Below, one piece after another: positions 16,236 to 24,554 of a stretch of DNA of 39,561 bases; position 1 is the first letter of the stretch, and each line of letters starts with the position of its first letter. The notes beneath the pieces were generated by a model. The model saw nothing but the letters and a program-made list of their open reading frames with translations. It was not told the DNA's origin and did not search any database. Source of the stretch: JBDTNQ01 sp039933635 (GTDB taxonomy: Bacteria > Acidobacteriota > Vicinamibacteria > Vicinamibacterales > SCN-69-37); contig JBDTNQ010000027.1 of NCBI GenBank assembly GCA_039933635.1, positions 1-39,561 of the forward strand, in the 5' to 3' direction. The translations under genes and the position numbers were made by a program.

Positions 16236-17434
16236 TACCTATCTCCCATGCTCCGAACAGAAGGCATCACGGGCAGCGTCACGCGAAACGTGGCGCCGCG
16301 CCCTGGTGCCGAGACCGCGTCGATGCGTCCGTCGTGCGCGTCGACCACTTTGCGCACGATCGCCAGGCCCAGGCCGGTCCCCTGGGGCTTGGTCGTGAAA
16401 AACGGGCTGAAAATGCGTTCGATGTCATCGGCGCCAATGCCCGGACCGTTGTCCTTGACCTCGACGCTGACCTGCGGGGGCAGGGGCTCGGTGGTCCCGA
16501 CTGGCTCTTCTTCGGCCGGCACGAACTCGGCGCGTACGTCGACGTGCCCCTCGCCGCCCAGGGCCTCGAAGGCGTTCGCGAGCAGGTTGGCGAACAGCAA
16601 CCGCAGCTGGTGCGCGTCAGCCAGCAATTCCGGCACGTCGGGCGCCACGTGCATGCGAATCGAGACGGCGCCGCGCCGCATCTTCGCTTCGGCAATCGTG
16701 ATGGCATCCTTCAGCACCTCGTCGATCACCACGCGATCGACCTGAAGGCTGATGGGCCGGACGAATTCAAGCACCTCGACCACGATGGCGTTCGCCATCT
16801 TGGCCTCTTTGATGATGTCGCTCAGGGTTTCGAGCGCCTCGGGCTGGGCCGTGAGCTGGCGTTTGAGGACGCCGGCCATGACCTCGATACTGGCGAGCGG
16901 ATTCTTCACCTCGTGCGCGATGGCCGCAGCCATCTCGCCGAGCGCGGCGAGCCGGTCCCGCAGGCGGTCGCGCTCTTCCATCTGCTCGACGCGTGTCAGG
17001 TCCTTGAAGAAGAGGGTGGCGCCGACGAGCACGCCACGGTCGTCGTGGATGCGCGACAACGTGTAGCCAATGGCGCGTCCCGTCTTTCGCAACCTCATCT
17101 CCGCGCGATTCGGCAGGTCGTCCACTTCGAACGCCTCCTGCAGCACGCGGCAGACCTCAGGGCAGTCCTTCAGCACCTCGGTGAACCGGCGGCCGAGATC
17201 GCCCGGCCGGGCAGGCAGACCAAGCACCCGATACGCAATCTCGTTGATGGCCGCCATCTCCCCGGTGTCGGTAATGGCGAGCACACCAGTGCGCAGGTTG
17301 AACACCAGGTGACGGAAGAAACGGTCGGCTTGCACGTCCTCAGGAGTCGTGGCGGCACGTCGTCCTTGCAGATCGGCGCGTAGAACTCGACGTCCTGTAG
17401 GCACGGTCTGCGATGAGCTGGGCTGACGAGACAT
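16235..17434 (-). CDS. PAS-containing sensor histidine kinase (NtrB-like)
   Basis: A 399-residue, apparently soluble kinase: I see no membrane segments. A PAS domain (about residues 45-160) is followed by the H-box AIAHEVKNPLASIEVMAG with the phosphorylated His, the N-box LLFANLLANAFEALGG, and the G-boxes KDNGPGIGADDIERIFSPFF and GTGLGLAIVRKV. This layout resembles NtrB and related cytosolic partners of NtrC-type regulators. I chose the ATG at 17434 because AAAGGGGG, a plausible ribosome-binding site, lies about ten bases upstream; longer in-frame starts lack one. The stop overlaps the regulator's ATG. Confidence 0.92.
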   Translation of the reverse strand: MSRQPSSSQTVPTGRRVLRADLQGRRAATTPEDVQADRFFRHLVFNLRTGVLAITDTGEMAAINEIAYRVLGLPARPGDLGRRFTEVLKDCPEVCRVLQEAFEVDDLPNRAEMRLRKTGRAIGYTLSRIHDDRGVLVGATLFFKDLTRVEQMEERDRLRDRLAALGEMAAAIAHEVKNPLASIEVMAGVLKRQLTAQPEALETLSDIIKEAKMANAIVVEVLEFVRPISLQVDRVVIDEVLKDAITIAEAKMRRGAVSIRMHVAPDVPELLADAHQLRLLFANLLANAFEALGGEGHVDVRAEFVPAEEEPVGTTEPLPPQVSVEVKDNGPGIGADDIERIFSPFFTTKPQGTGLGLAIVRKVVDAHDGRIDAVSAPGRGATFRVTLPVMPSVRSMGDR

Positions 17435-17556
17435 CCGTAGTGACCCCCTTTGGGCAACCCTCCACGAGGCAAGGGCCGTACCCGTCTGGTTGACGGCCGC
17501 GACACCCCCAAACAAGGCGCCATTCCAACCGTTGGCTACCCGCGTGAGCAGCGCGC

Positions 17557-17587
17557 ATTACAGATATGGCGTCGAATTACAGATTCG
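17557..17587. promoter_or_regulatory. Direct and inverted repeats upstream of the histidine kinase
   Basis: ATTACAGAT occurs twice (17557-17565 and 17576-17584), 19 bases from start to start, close to two helical turns. The second copy sits in an inverted repeat CGAAT-TACAG-ATTCG (17573-17587). The element is 123-153 bases upstream of the kinase start in otherwise GC-rich DNA and could be a regulator-binding site. Confidence 0.4.
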
Positions 17588-17596
17588 TAAGTCTGT

Positions 17597-19597
17597 CTAT
17601 TCGACTACGTCCGCGGCCTGCAGGGTTTCCCACTGGTGCATCAGGTCGCCGACGTCCCACATCAAAGCCTGATGAGCAGAAACGACGGATTCGGCCGCAG
17701 AACGGTCGTCATAGAACCCGTCGGCCGCCATACGGGCCTCCAGTTCCTTAATCGTCCGTTCTCGCTCAGCGATGAGCCCTTCCAGCTCGGCGATGCGTCG
17801 TTCGCGGTCCTGATTCTCGCGGCGGCGACGGCGCGCGTCCGCGTCTGCTCGCTTCTTCTCTTCATAGGACGGCGTGGGGGTGCGTGCGATGACCGGGGAA
17901 TGCTGGACCCGCGCCGGGGTATCGGCTACCGGTTTGGGTTTATTTGCAGCAACGGTCGGTTTGGCGACAGGGGGAGGGGGAATCGCGCGGGATCGTTCTG
18001 TGCGGCTCCACAGGAACTGCTCGTACGTGCCCGGATACGTCTCGATGGTCCCGTGCCCGACGACGATCACTTTGGTGGCAAGGCGATCGACGAAGTAGCG
18101 ATCGTGGGAGACGAAGATCAGGGTGCCACCGAAGTCCTCCAGCGCTTCGAGGAGCACGTCTTTCGAGTCGAGGTCGAGGTGATTGGTTGGCTCATCGAGG
18201 AGCAGGGTGTTGGCCGGGCGGAGGAGCATGCGCGCCACGGCCAGCCGGGTGCGCTCGCCCCCGGACAGCACGCTGGCTCGCTTGTAGATGTCGTCGCCCG
18301 AGAACAGGAACCCGCCCAGGATGTTGCGAATCGCCGGCACCATGCCGACGGGCGAGTCCGATTGCATGACTTCGTAGACGGTCTTGGTTGGGGGCAGCCG
18401 GTTGGCCTCGTCCTGCGCGAAGTACTGCATGACGACCTGGTGTCCCTCGCGGCGTTCTCCGGCGTCCGGGGCTTCCGCGCCCGACAGCATCCGCATCAAG
18501 GTTGATTTGCCCGCGCCGTTCGGTGCGACGAGCGCGATGCGGTCGCCGCGCTCCACGTGCAGGTTGATGCGATCGAACACCACGAGGTCGCCGTACGCCT
18601 TGTGCGCGTTCGAAATCTCGATCACGGTGCGGCCGCTCTTCGGGCACGCCGGAAAGGTGAAGTGGACCCGGCGGCGTTCGGGCGGCGCCTCGATGGGGAC
18701 GATCTTGTCCAGCATCTTGATGCGGCTCTGCACCTGTGCGGCTTTGGTCGCCTGATAGCGGAATCGATCGACGAAGGCGCGGACCCGGGCCACCTCGTCG
18801 TCTTGTTCCTGTTTGGCTTTCCGGAGCCGTTCCAGGTTTGCGTCACGGTCGACCAGGTATTTCGAGTAGTTACCGACGTAATCTGTGATGGTCCGGAGCG
18901 AGATCTCAGAAATGCGGGTCGCGACCGCATCCAGGAAGAAGCGGTCGTGAGAGACGAGGATGACCGCGTAGGGATACCCGTGGAGGTAGTCCTCGAGCCA
19001 GTTACGCGCTTCGAGATCGAGGTGGTTCGTCGGCTCGTCGAGCAGGAGGAGAGTCGGACGCCCGAGGAGCAGTTTGGCGAGCGCGATGCGCATCTGCCAG
19101 CCGCCGGAAAACGTCTCGGCCGGTTTCCCGAACTCGGACTTGGAGAAGCCGAGGCCTTCGAGCACCTGGGTCACGCGCAGTTCGATGCTGTGACCGTCTT
19201 CCCTGCGGTAGAGATCGGTCAGGTCGTGATAGCGCACGAGCAGCCGCTCGTGTTCGCCGTCCGGCAGGGCGGGGTCGGCCAGGGCGTGTTCGATCCGGTC
19301 GATTTCCGCGCGCGCGTCGAGCAAGGGACCGAAGGCGAGGGAGGCTTCGTCCAGGAGACTGCGGCCCGCGTGCCCCAATCCGTCCTGCGGCAGGTATCCG
19401 ACGGTCAGGCCGGAGGGTTTGACGACCAATCCGCTGTCCGGCTCGTCGAAGCCGGCCAGCATCCGGAGCAGGGTGGTTTTGCCGGCGCCGTTGGGGCCAC
19501 AGAGCGCCACGCGGTCACCGTCGCCGACGGTCCAGGTGACGGCATCGAGCAGCACGCGTTCGCCGAACGACTTTGTGAGGTTGGAAAGCTGAATCAT
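17597..19597 (-). CDS. ABC-F family ATPase
   Basis: A 666-residue protein with two ATP-binding cassettes and no membrane domain, as in ABC-F translation factors (Uup, YheS, EttA types). The first cassette has CGPNGAGKTTLLRML, signature TFSGGWQMRIALAK and LLLLDEPTNHLDL; the second has APNGAGKSTLMRML, SVLSGGERTRLAVA and LLLDEPTNHLDLDS. Between them is the arm/linker with RYQATKAAQVQSRIKMLDK. The C-terminal ~110 residues are a proline-rich hinge and a charged coiled coil, as in Uup/YheS-like members. ABC-F proteins act on the ribosome E site. It lies 42 bases after the HTH-receiver gene on the same strand, so co-transcription is likely. Subtype is not certain. Confidence 0.93.
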   Translation of the reverse strand: MIQLSNLTKSFGERVLLDAVTWTVGDGDRVALCGPNGAGKTTLLRMLAGFDEPDSGLVVKPSGLTVGYLPQDGLGHAGRSLLDEASLAFGPLLDARAEIDRIEHALADPALPDGEHERLLVRYHDLTDLYRREDGHSIELRVTQVLEGLGFSKSEFGKPAETFSGGWQMRIALAKLLLGRPTLLLLDEPTNHLDLEARNWLEDYLHGYPYAVILVSHDRFFLDAVATRISEISLRTITDYVGNYSKYLVDRDANLERLRKAKQEQDDEVARVRAFVDRFRYQATKAAQVQSRIKMLDKIVPIEAPPERRRVHFTFPACPKSGRTVIEISNAHKAYGDLVVFDRINLHVERGDRIALVAPNGAGKSTLMRMLSGAEAPDAGERREGHQVVMQYFAQDEANRLPPTKTVYEVMQSDSPVGMVPAIRNILGGFLFSGDDIYKRASVLSGGERTRLAVARMLLRPANTLLLDEPTNHLDLDSKDVLLEALEDFGGTLIFVSHDRYFVDRLATKVIVVGHGTIETYPGTYEQFLWSRTERSRAIPPPPVAKPTVAANKPKPVADTPARVQHSPVIARTPTPSYEEKKRADADARRRRRENQDRERRIAELEGLIAERERTIKELEARMAADGFYDDRSAAESVVSAHQALMWDVGDLMHQWETLQAADVVE

Positions 19598-19639
19598 GCG
19601 GACAGCCGGGCTGCCGCGTCGTACGGGCGCCCGTCAGTC

Positions 19640-20236
19640 CTATTGTGGCTGAAAACCGTCGGGTCCGTCGTGCCGGGGCTCCGGCAGGGTTTCGCCCATG
19701 GCTCGCGCCGCAATCTGCAGCACCCGCTGCATTCTGAACGGCTTGGTGAGGTACCCGGTGACGCCGAGGTTGATGGCCTCGATCGCGCTCGCTTCCGTGG
19801 AGTTGCCGGTGACGACGATGACGGGCATGTCGAGGGACTTGCGGCGGGCCTCACGAATCACCGAGAGGCCGTCCATGCCGGGCATGCGGAGATCGGTAAT
19901 CAGCAGATCGTAATCAGCGTCGCGCATGCACTCGATGGCGGTGGGGCCGTCTGGCGCGGAGTCGACGTCCCAGTCTGCTTCGGCGAGCGTCTTGACGAGG
20001 AGCTCCCTGACGGCCTGTTCGTCATCGACGACGAGAATCCTGGGCCGGTCGGTGTCCGGCGCCTTGTCGAGGCGGTTCCGCTCGAGCCACGCGTCAACGT
20101 CCTTCTTGCGGAAGCGCCACTGGCGGCCGACACGGAATCCCGGTAATCCTTTAGGCAGAAGACGATAGACGGTTCGCAGGTTGACGTGGAGGTAAGCCAT
20201 GACGTCGTCGGTGGTCATGACGTGGTCGTCGTTCAT
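19640..20236 (-). CDS. Excisionase-type HTH fused to a receiver domain
   Basis: A 198-residue protein with an unusual order: an N-terminal excisionase/MerR-like helix-turn-helix (residues 5-50: TTDDVMAYLHVNLRTVYRL, then PGFRVGRQWRFRKKDVDAWL) and a C-terminal receiver domain (PRILVVDDEQAVRELL; phospho-acceptor Asp in LLITDLRMPGMDGLS; Lys in YLTKPFRM). Ordinary response regulators put the receiver first. No kinase is adjacent. A GAGG six bases upstream supports the ATG at 20236; a second ATG six codons later is possible. It diverges from the ECF sigma gene and is followed by the ABC-F gene. Function unknown; the fold assignments are solid. Confidence 0.88.
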   Translation of the reverse strand: MNDDHVMTTDDVMAYLHVNLRTVYRLLPKGLPGFRVGRQWRFRKKDVDAWLERNRLDKAPDTDRPRILVVDDEQAVRELLVKTLAEADWDVDSAPDGPTAIECMRDADYDLLITDLRMPGMDGLSVIREARRKSLDMPVIVVTGNSTEASAIEAINLGVTGYLTKPFRMQRVLQIAARAMGETLPEPRHDGPDGFQPQ

Positions 20237-20479
20237 TGCCGTCCTCAATCTGACCCGGAGGACCTGGGCCCACCGCGCCGGCGCCAGTGTAGCACCCAAC
20301 CTCCGCTGGACTTTCGCAGCTTCCCGGGCAGCGGCGGGTGAGATCGCTGGCTGCGTCGCGGTCATATACTCGGCAGAAGACCGAACGACGTACAGACTGG
20401 TACTGAGGGCGCTCCGTCTAAGAGGACAGATGCACACGGACCGCCACCCTGCCCTGACACGGTGGTCCGGTCGCCAACT

Positions 20480-21088
20480 ATGACCCGGACGGACGAGGAG
20501 CTGGTTGCCAGTGCGACCGCTGGTGATCTCGACAGCTTCAACCAGCTGGTTGTGCGCTGGGAGCGGCCGATCTATGCGCTGGCCTACCGGACCCTCGGGC
20601 GGGACGAGGATGCGCGCGACGTCGTTCAGGAAGCGTTCCTGCGCGCCTACCGGGGACTGAAGGGTTTCAAGGGCCAGGCGAAGTTTTCGTCTTGGTTGTA
20701 TCGCATCACCCTGAACCTGTGCCGGGACTGGATGCGGCGCGAACGTCGCGCCCCCATCGTGACCCTGCCGGAGGGCGTGGATCCGATTGAAATGGCCGAC
20801 GACCGGGCTTCCCCGGCCGAGTCGGTCGAAGATTTGGTCGCGCGACGCGAGATGTCGGCGGCCGTGGCGCGAGCCATGGCCGAACTGCCCGAAGAGCAGC
20901 GCGCCGCGATCATGTTGAAGGAGTACCACGGGCTGACCTTCCAGGAGATTGCCGACATGCTCAACTGCCCGTTGAGCACGGTCAAGACGCGTCTCTACCA
21001 GGGCCTGTCCGTCCTTCGTCGGCGTCTCGAACGGCAGCAGACACAAGACGCCGCGCTGAGGCGGGCGAGCTGGGAAAGTTCGTCCTAG
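20480..21088 (+). CDS. RpoE-like ECF sigma factor
   Basis: A 202-residue ECF sigma factor of the RpoE group. Region 2 is seen in ALAYRTLGRDEDARDVVQEA and FSSWLYRITLNLCRDWMRRE; region 4 in MAELPEEQRAAIMLKEYHGL and EIADMLNCPLSTVKTRLYQG. I chose the ATG at 20480, which gives the usual MTRTDEELV opening; a GTG 18 bases upstream is the alternative. It is followed after 77 bases by a gene for a zinc-type anti-sigma factor, then by two exported proteins, so it likely controls an envelope-related response. Confidence 0.92.
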   Translation: MTRTDEELVASATAGDLDSFNQLVVRWERPIYALAYRTLGRDEDARDVVQEAFLRAYRGLKGFKGQAKFSSWLYRITLNLCRDWMRRERRAPIVTLPEGVDPIEMADDRASPAESVEDLVARREMSAAVARAMAELPEEQRAAIMLKEYHGLTFQEIADMLNCPLSTVKTRLYQGLSVLRRRLERQQTQDAALRRASWESSS

Positions 21089-21165
21089 TGCGAAACAGGG
21101 AATTTGACGGTCGACGTTTGACGTTCGCAACGTGAAGTCCGACAACAGTCAGGTGCAGGAACCAC

Positions 21166-21867
21166 ATGTGTGATCAACGGGAACAGCTCATCGGATATCT
21201 CTACGACGAGTGCACGCCGGACGAGCGTCGCGCCGTGGAGGCGCACCTCGGCGAGTGCCACGTGTGCCGGGCCGAAGTTGGCGGCCTTCGCGACGTCCGG
21301 CAGGATTTGCTCGCGTGGGACGTGCCGGCGCACGAGTCGGTATGGCGGCCCTTCGTGGCGCCGCGCGTGACGAACCCGTGGCGCGCCATGCCCGCGTGGG
21401 CGATGGCGGCGGCCGCGACGCTCGTGTTCGTCGCCGGTGCTGCCGGCGGCGCCGCGTCCCGGTTGCTGTGGCCGGCATCCGCATTCGGGCAGGTTGCGAC
21501 TGCCACTCCTGCGCCTGTGGTGTTGACGCCTGCGTCGGTGACCGTTGGTCAGCAGGATCTCAACAACCTCAAGTTGGCCATTCTCACGCAGGTGCGTGCC
21601 GAGATGGATCAGCGGGTGATGGCGCTGGCGGCGTCTCACGACCGGACGACGAAGACGGCCGCGGACGGCGTGTCTCAGGCGGCGTTGCGCGATGTGGCGA
21701 CCCGGCTCACGGCGTTCGAGAACTGGCAGCGGAAGCAGATTGCGTTCAGCATGAGCCTCGACAACAAGGTGGCCGGCATCGTCAGCCGCTACTCCGCCAT
21801 GAATGCGAGCCTGGCGGCCAATCGTCAGGTGCTGCAGCCGGCCAGCTACGGCTTCGAGGCTCGATGA
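21166..21867 (+). CDS. Anti-sigma factor with ZAS zinc-finger domain
   Basis: A 233-residue membrane protein. The N-terminus has the anti-sigma zinc motif HLGECHVC (His-x3-Cys-x2-Cys) after YLYDECTPDERRAVEA. A single membrane segment (AMAAAATLVFVAGAAGGAA, about residues 78-98) separates it from a periplasmic part with a helical region, SHDRTTKTAADGVSQAALRD. It should hold the upstream ECF sigma factor at the membrane until a signal arrives. The ribosome-binding site AGGA is about 8 bases before the ATG. Its stop overlaps the ATG of the next gene (ATGA). Confidence 0.88.
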   Translation: MCDQREQLIGYLYDECTPDERRAVEAHLGECHVCRAEVGGLRDVRQDLLAWDVPAHESVWRPFVAPRVTNPWRAMPAWAMAAAATLVFVAGAAGGAASRLLWPASAFGQVATATPAPVVLTPASVTVGQQDLNNLKLAILTQVRAEMDQRVMALAASHDRTTKTAADGVSQAALRDVATRLTAFENWQRKQIAFSMSLDNKVAGIVSRYSAMNASLAANRQVLQPASYGFEAR

Positions 21868-22601
21868 TCATGACTGGAGGAACTTTGGTATCGCGCCGTG
21901 TTTTCACCCTGACGACAGCCACGCTGCTCGTGGCAACGCTTCCGGCATGGGCCGGCCAGGCCGGCCCCACGGCCCCTGACAACGCCGCGCGCTCGTCGAC
22001 GTTCACGTACGAGATGGCGCTGCGCGGTGCGGTCGTGCTTGGCGGCCAGAAACTGGCGCAGCAGGCGGCCACGATCGTGCCCGACGGCATCCTGGCCTTC
22101 GCGGAACAACCCATCGTGCGCGGTGTCAAACTGGATGGGTGGGGTTACTTCTTCGACGTGCAGGCGCCGAACATTCAGAGCACCATCATGGCGCTCGACA
22201 TGATGAACCAGTCGCGTCGTGGGCGACCGAACCTGCCCGTCCCGAGTGGCAATCCGGATGTGCAGCCCGTGACTGGGCGAGCCGTTGTGTCCGCGACCGG
22301 CACCGTCGAGGCCGATCCGAACGACGACATCACCGTGCCGGGGGGCACCGATCGCGCGTATTCGAAATACGTGCGCGAGGCGCTGATCGACGCGTTGCTC
22401 GACAGTTCCGCGATGCTGCAACTGGCGGCGGACGATCACCTGACGATCGCCGCGCAAGGCATCGACCAACCGGGTTCGAACCCGTTGTATCAGTCGCGCA
22501 AGCTGATGATCACGATCAAAGGGTCGGATCTGCAGGACATGCGACAGGGCCGGATTACCCGCGATCAGGCGAAGGCGCGCATTGTCGAGGGCCGCTTCTG
22601 A
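21864..22601 (+). CDS. Exported protein of unknown function
   Basis: A 245-residue protein with an N-terminal signal sequence (RRVFTLTTATLLVATLPAWA, predicted cleavage after AWA). The mature part is not a family I know; it has LRGAVVLGGQKLAQQAATIV, GYFFDVQAPNI, and a C-terminal helical ending ITRDQAKARIVEGRF. The ATG at 21864 overlaps the anti-sigma stop. A second ATG at 21870, and a TTG at 21885 four bases behind a GGAGG, are alternative starts; the last gives the most compact signal peptide. Position in the sigma/anti-sigma operon suggests a stress-related or sensing role outside the cytoplasm. Confidence 0.8.
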   Translation: MIMTGGTLVSRRVFTLTTATLLVATLPAWAGQAGPTAPDNAARSSTFTYEMALRGAVVLGGQKLAQQAATIVPDGILAFAEQPIVRGVKLDGWGYFFDVQAPNIQSTIMALDMMNQSRRGRPNLPVPSGNPDVQPVTGRAVVSATGTVEADPNDDITVPGGTDRAYSKYVREALIDALLDSSAMLQLAADDHLTIAAQGIDQPGSNPLYQSRKLMITIKGSDLQDMRQGRITRDQAKARIVEGRF

Positions 22602-22623
22602 TCTACAATCGCCAGGTTCATTC

Positions 22624-23127
22624 ATGACAAGACGCTTGGCCGGAATTCTGCTCGCGGCATTTCTGTTTTCGAGCGTCAGTTGCGGCCCCGGCGTCGACCT
22701 TGCCACCGCCCTCAAGGTCACCGACACGTTCTCCGGCTACTACGACTTCGGCATCGTCAACGGCCTGAACAAGCTGGTGCCCAGCATCAGCTTCCGTCTG
22801 CAGAGTTCCGCAACCGTTCCCATCACCCAGGTTCAGCTCATCGTCGGTTTCTGGCAGAAGGGCGCGGACGGCGATCTGGATTCGAGGGAAGTCACCGGTA
22901 TCGGGAGCACGGCCCTGACGCCGGGCGGGAACACTGATCCTATTCTCGTGCGCTCCGCCGCGGGCTACACGATCGCTCAGCCGCGGAGCGAGCTCTTTAC
23001 CAATAGCGAGTTCAAGGATTTCACCGCGAAGGTGTTTGCGAAGCGTGCGGGCAAGATTGTCCCGCTCGGCGAGTTCCCGATCGAGCACCGGATCATCCCG
23101 CACATCGACGAACCCGTACGTCCGTGA
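22624..23127 (+). CDS. Small lipoprotein of unknown function
   Basis: A 167-residue predicted lipoprotein: MTRRLAGILLAAFLFSSVS is followed by the lipobox Cys (SVS-C-GPG). The mature part looks beta-rich (SISFRLQSSATVPITQVQLI, VGFWQKGADGDLD), like an immunoglobulin-type sandwich, but I cannot name a family. It starts 22 bases after the exported protein gene, and its stop overlaps the GTG start of the permease (GTGA). It is probably part of the sigma-factor operon. Confidence 0.78.
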   Translation: MTRRLAGILLAAFLFSSVSCGPGVDLATALKVTDTFSGYYDFGIVNGLNKLVPSISFRLQSSATVPITQVQLIVGFWQKGADGDLDSREVTGIGSTALTPGGNTDPILVRSAAGYTIAQPRSELFTNSEFKDFTAKVFAKRAGKIVPLGEFPIEHRIIPHIDEPVRP

Positions 23128-24554
23128 GCGTTGCGGCGGATCGACCGTCCGCCGCCCCCCCGGCTCTTGGTCTCCTCCGGCGGCTCGGTCCTCTCGACGC
23201 CGCCGCGATCGTCGTCTCCAATGTCATCGGCGGCGGGATCTTTTTCGTGCCCGTGCTCGTCGCGAAGCTCACGCCGTCCGCGTGGGCCATGCTCGGCGTG
23301 TGGCTGTTCGGCGGGGCGCTCGCATTCATCGGCGCAATGGCGTACGCGGAACTCGCGACGATGCGGCCGCGCGCCGGCGGCGAGTATGTCTACTTGCGCG
23401 CCGCGTACGGCCGGCCCATGGCGTTTATTTCGGGCTGGACGTCGTTCGTGGCGGGATTCTCGGGATCGATCGCGGCCGGTGCCGTGGCGCTCGCAGACTA
23501 CCTCGGGCGATTCATTCCATCGGCCGCCGATCGCACACCGCTGATCGGCATTCCTCACACATCCTTGGTACTGACACCGCAAGGGCTGGTGGCCATCAGC
23601 GTCATCTGGATGCTCTCCGCCATTCACCTGCACGGCGCCGGCCGAGTGGTGCACAACCTGCTCGCCGGACTCAAGGTTTCGGCGCTCGCGGCCTTCATCG
23701 CGCTCGGACTGACGCTTGGCCGGGGCAGTTTTGGACACCTTTCCAGCAGCCACGAGCTGCCAGTGCCCGGTGCGAACTGGTTGCTGGCGCTTATTCCGGT
23801 GATGTTCAGCTACTCCGGATGGAACGCCGCGGCGTACGTGGCGGAGGAGATCCGCGATCCTGTCCGCAACCTGCCCCGAGCCCTGGCGATGGGCACCCTC
23901 GCCGTCGTCATCGTCTACCTCGCGTTGAACGTCTTGTTTCTGTTCTCGATGCCGGTGGCCGAGCTCGCGATGCTGCCCGACGGGCGCTTCACGGACATCA
24001 TCGCGGAGCGCCTGTTCGGTTTCGTGGCGGGCAACGTCCTGGCCATCTTCACGATCGTCAGCATCGCCGCCGGCGTGAGCGCCATGGTGCTCGCGGGGCC
24101 GCGCGTGTATTTCGCCATGGCGCGCGACGGCGTCTTCTTCGCGTCCGCGGCGCGCGTGCACCCGACGTATCGCACACCGGTGCGGGCCATTGCCGCGCAG
24201 GCCGTCTGGTCGTCGGTGCTCGTGCTGTCAGGGACGCTCGCGCAGATCGTCACCTATACCGGTTTTGCGGTGGTGCTGTTTTCAGGTGTGGCCGTGCTGG
24301 CGGTCTTCGTGCTGCGCCGAAAGGAGCCGGATGCCGTGCGGCCGTTTCGGGCTCTCGGCTATCCCTTCGCCCCCGGCTTCTTCGTGGTGTGCAGCTTTCT
24401 GATGGTGGTCAACGAAGTCTGGCAGAATCCGGTCCCGTCGCTCGCCGGCGTGGCCGTCATTGCCGCGGGCGTGCCCGTCTATCTCGCGGTTGCGAGAAGA
24501 CGGGCGACGCCCGGGACGACTAGCGCTTCTTCAGCTAGCGCTTCTTCAGAGTGA
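23124..24554 (+). CDS. APC-superfamily amino acid permease
   Basis: A 476-residue transporter with about twelve hydrophobic segments. The first helix has the APC motif VVSNVIGGGIFFVPVLVA, with the unwound GxGIF-type site that binds the amino group of the substrate. The motif AYAELATMRPRAGGEYVYLR on helix 2-3 is typical of the amino acid-polyamine-organocation family. Later AYVAEEIRDPVRNLPRAL is the conserved cytoplasmic loop. Substrate is not predictable. The GTG start overlaps the lipoprotein stop. The C-terminus is altered by a 15-bp tandem duplication that adds Ser/Ala repeats, and its end overlaps the PEGA gene in antisense by 20 bases. Confidence 0.92.
   Translation: MSVAADRPSAAPPALGLLRRLGPLDAAAIVVSNVIGGGIFFVPVLVAKLTPSAWAMLGVWLFGGALAFIGAMAYAELATMRPRAGGEYVYLRAAYGRPMAFISGWTSFVAGFSGSIAAGAVALADYLGRFIPSAADRTPLIGIPHTSLVLTPQGLVAISVIWMLSAIHLHGAGRVVHNLLAGLKVSALAAFIALGLTLGRGSFGHLSSSHELPVPGANWLLALIPVMFSYSGWNAAAYVAEEIRDPVRNLPRALAMGTLAVVIVYLALNVLFLFSMPVAELAMLPDGRFTDIIAERLFGFVAGNVLAIFTIVSIAAGVSAMVLAGPRVYFAMARDGVFFASAARVHPTYRTPVRAIAAQAVWSSVLVLSGTLAQIVTYTGFAVVLFSGVAVLAVFVLRRKEPDAVRPFRALGYPFAPGFFVVCSFLMVVNEVWQNPVPSLAGVAVIAAGVPVYLAVARRRATPGTTSASSASASSE
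24520..24549. repeat. 15-bp perfect tandem duplication at convergent gene ends
   Basis: CTAGCGCTTCTTCAG occurs twice without a break (24520-24534, 24535-24549). On the minus strand it duplicates the last four codons plus stop of the PEGA gene (LKKR-stop, LKKR-stop). On the plus strand it lengthens the permease tail as SASSASASS. Confidence 0.95.
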
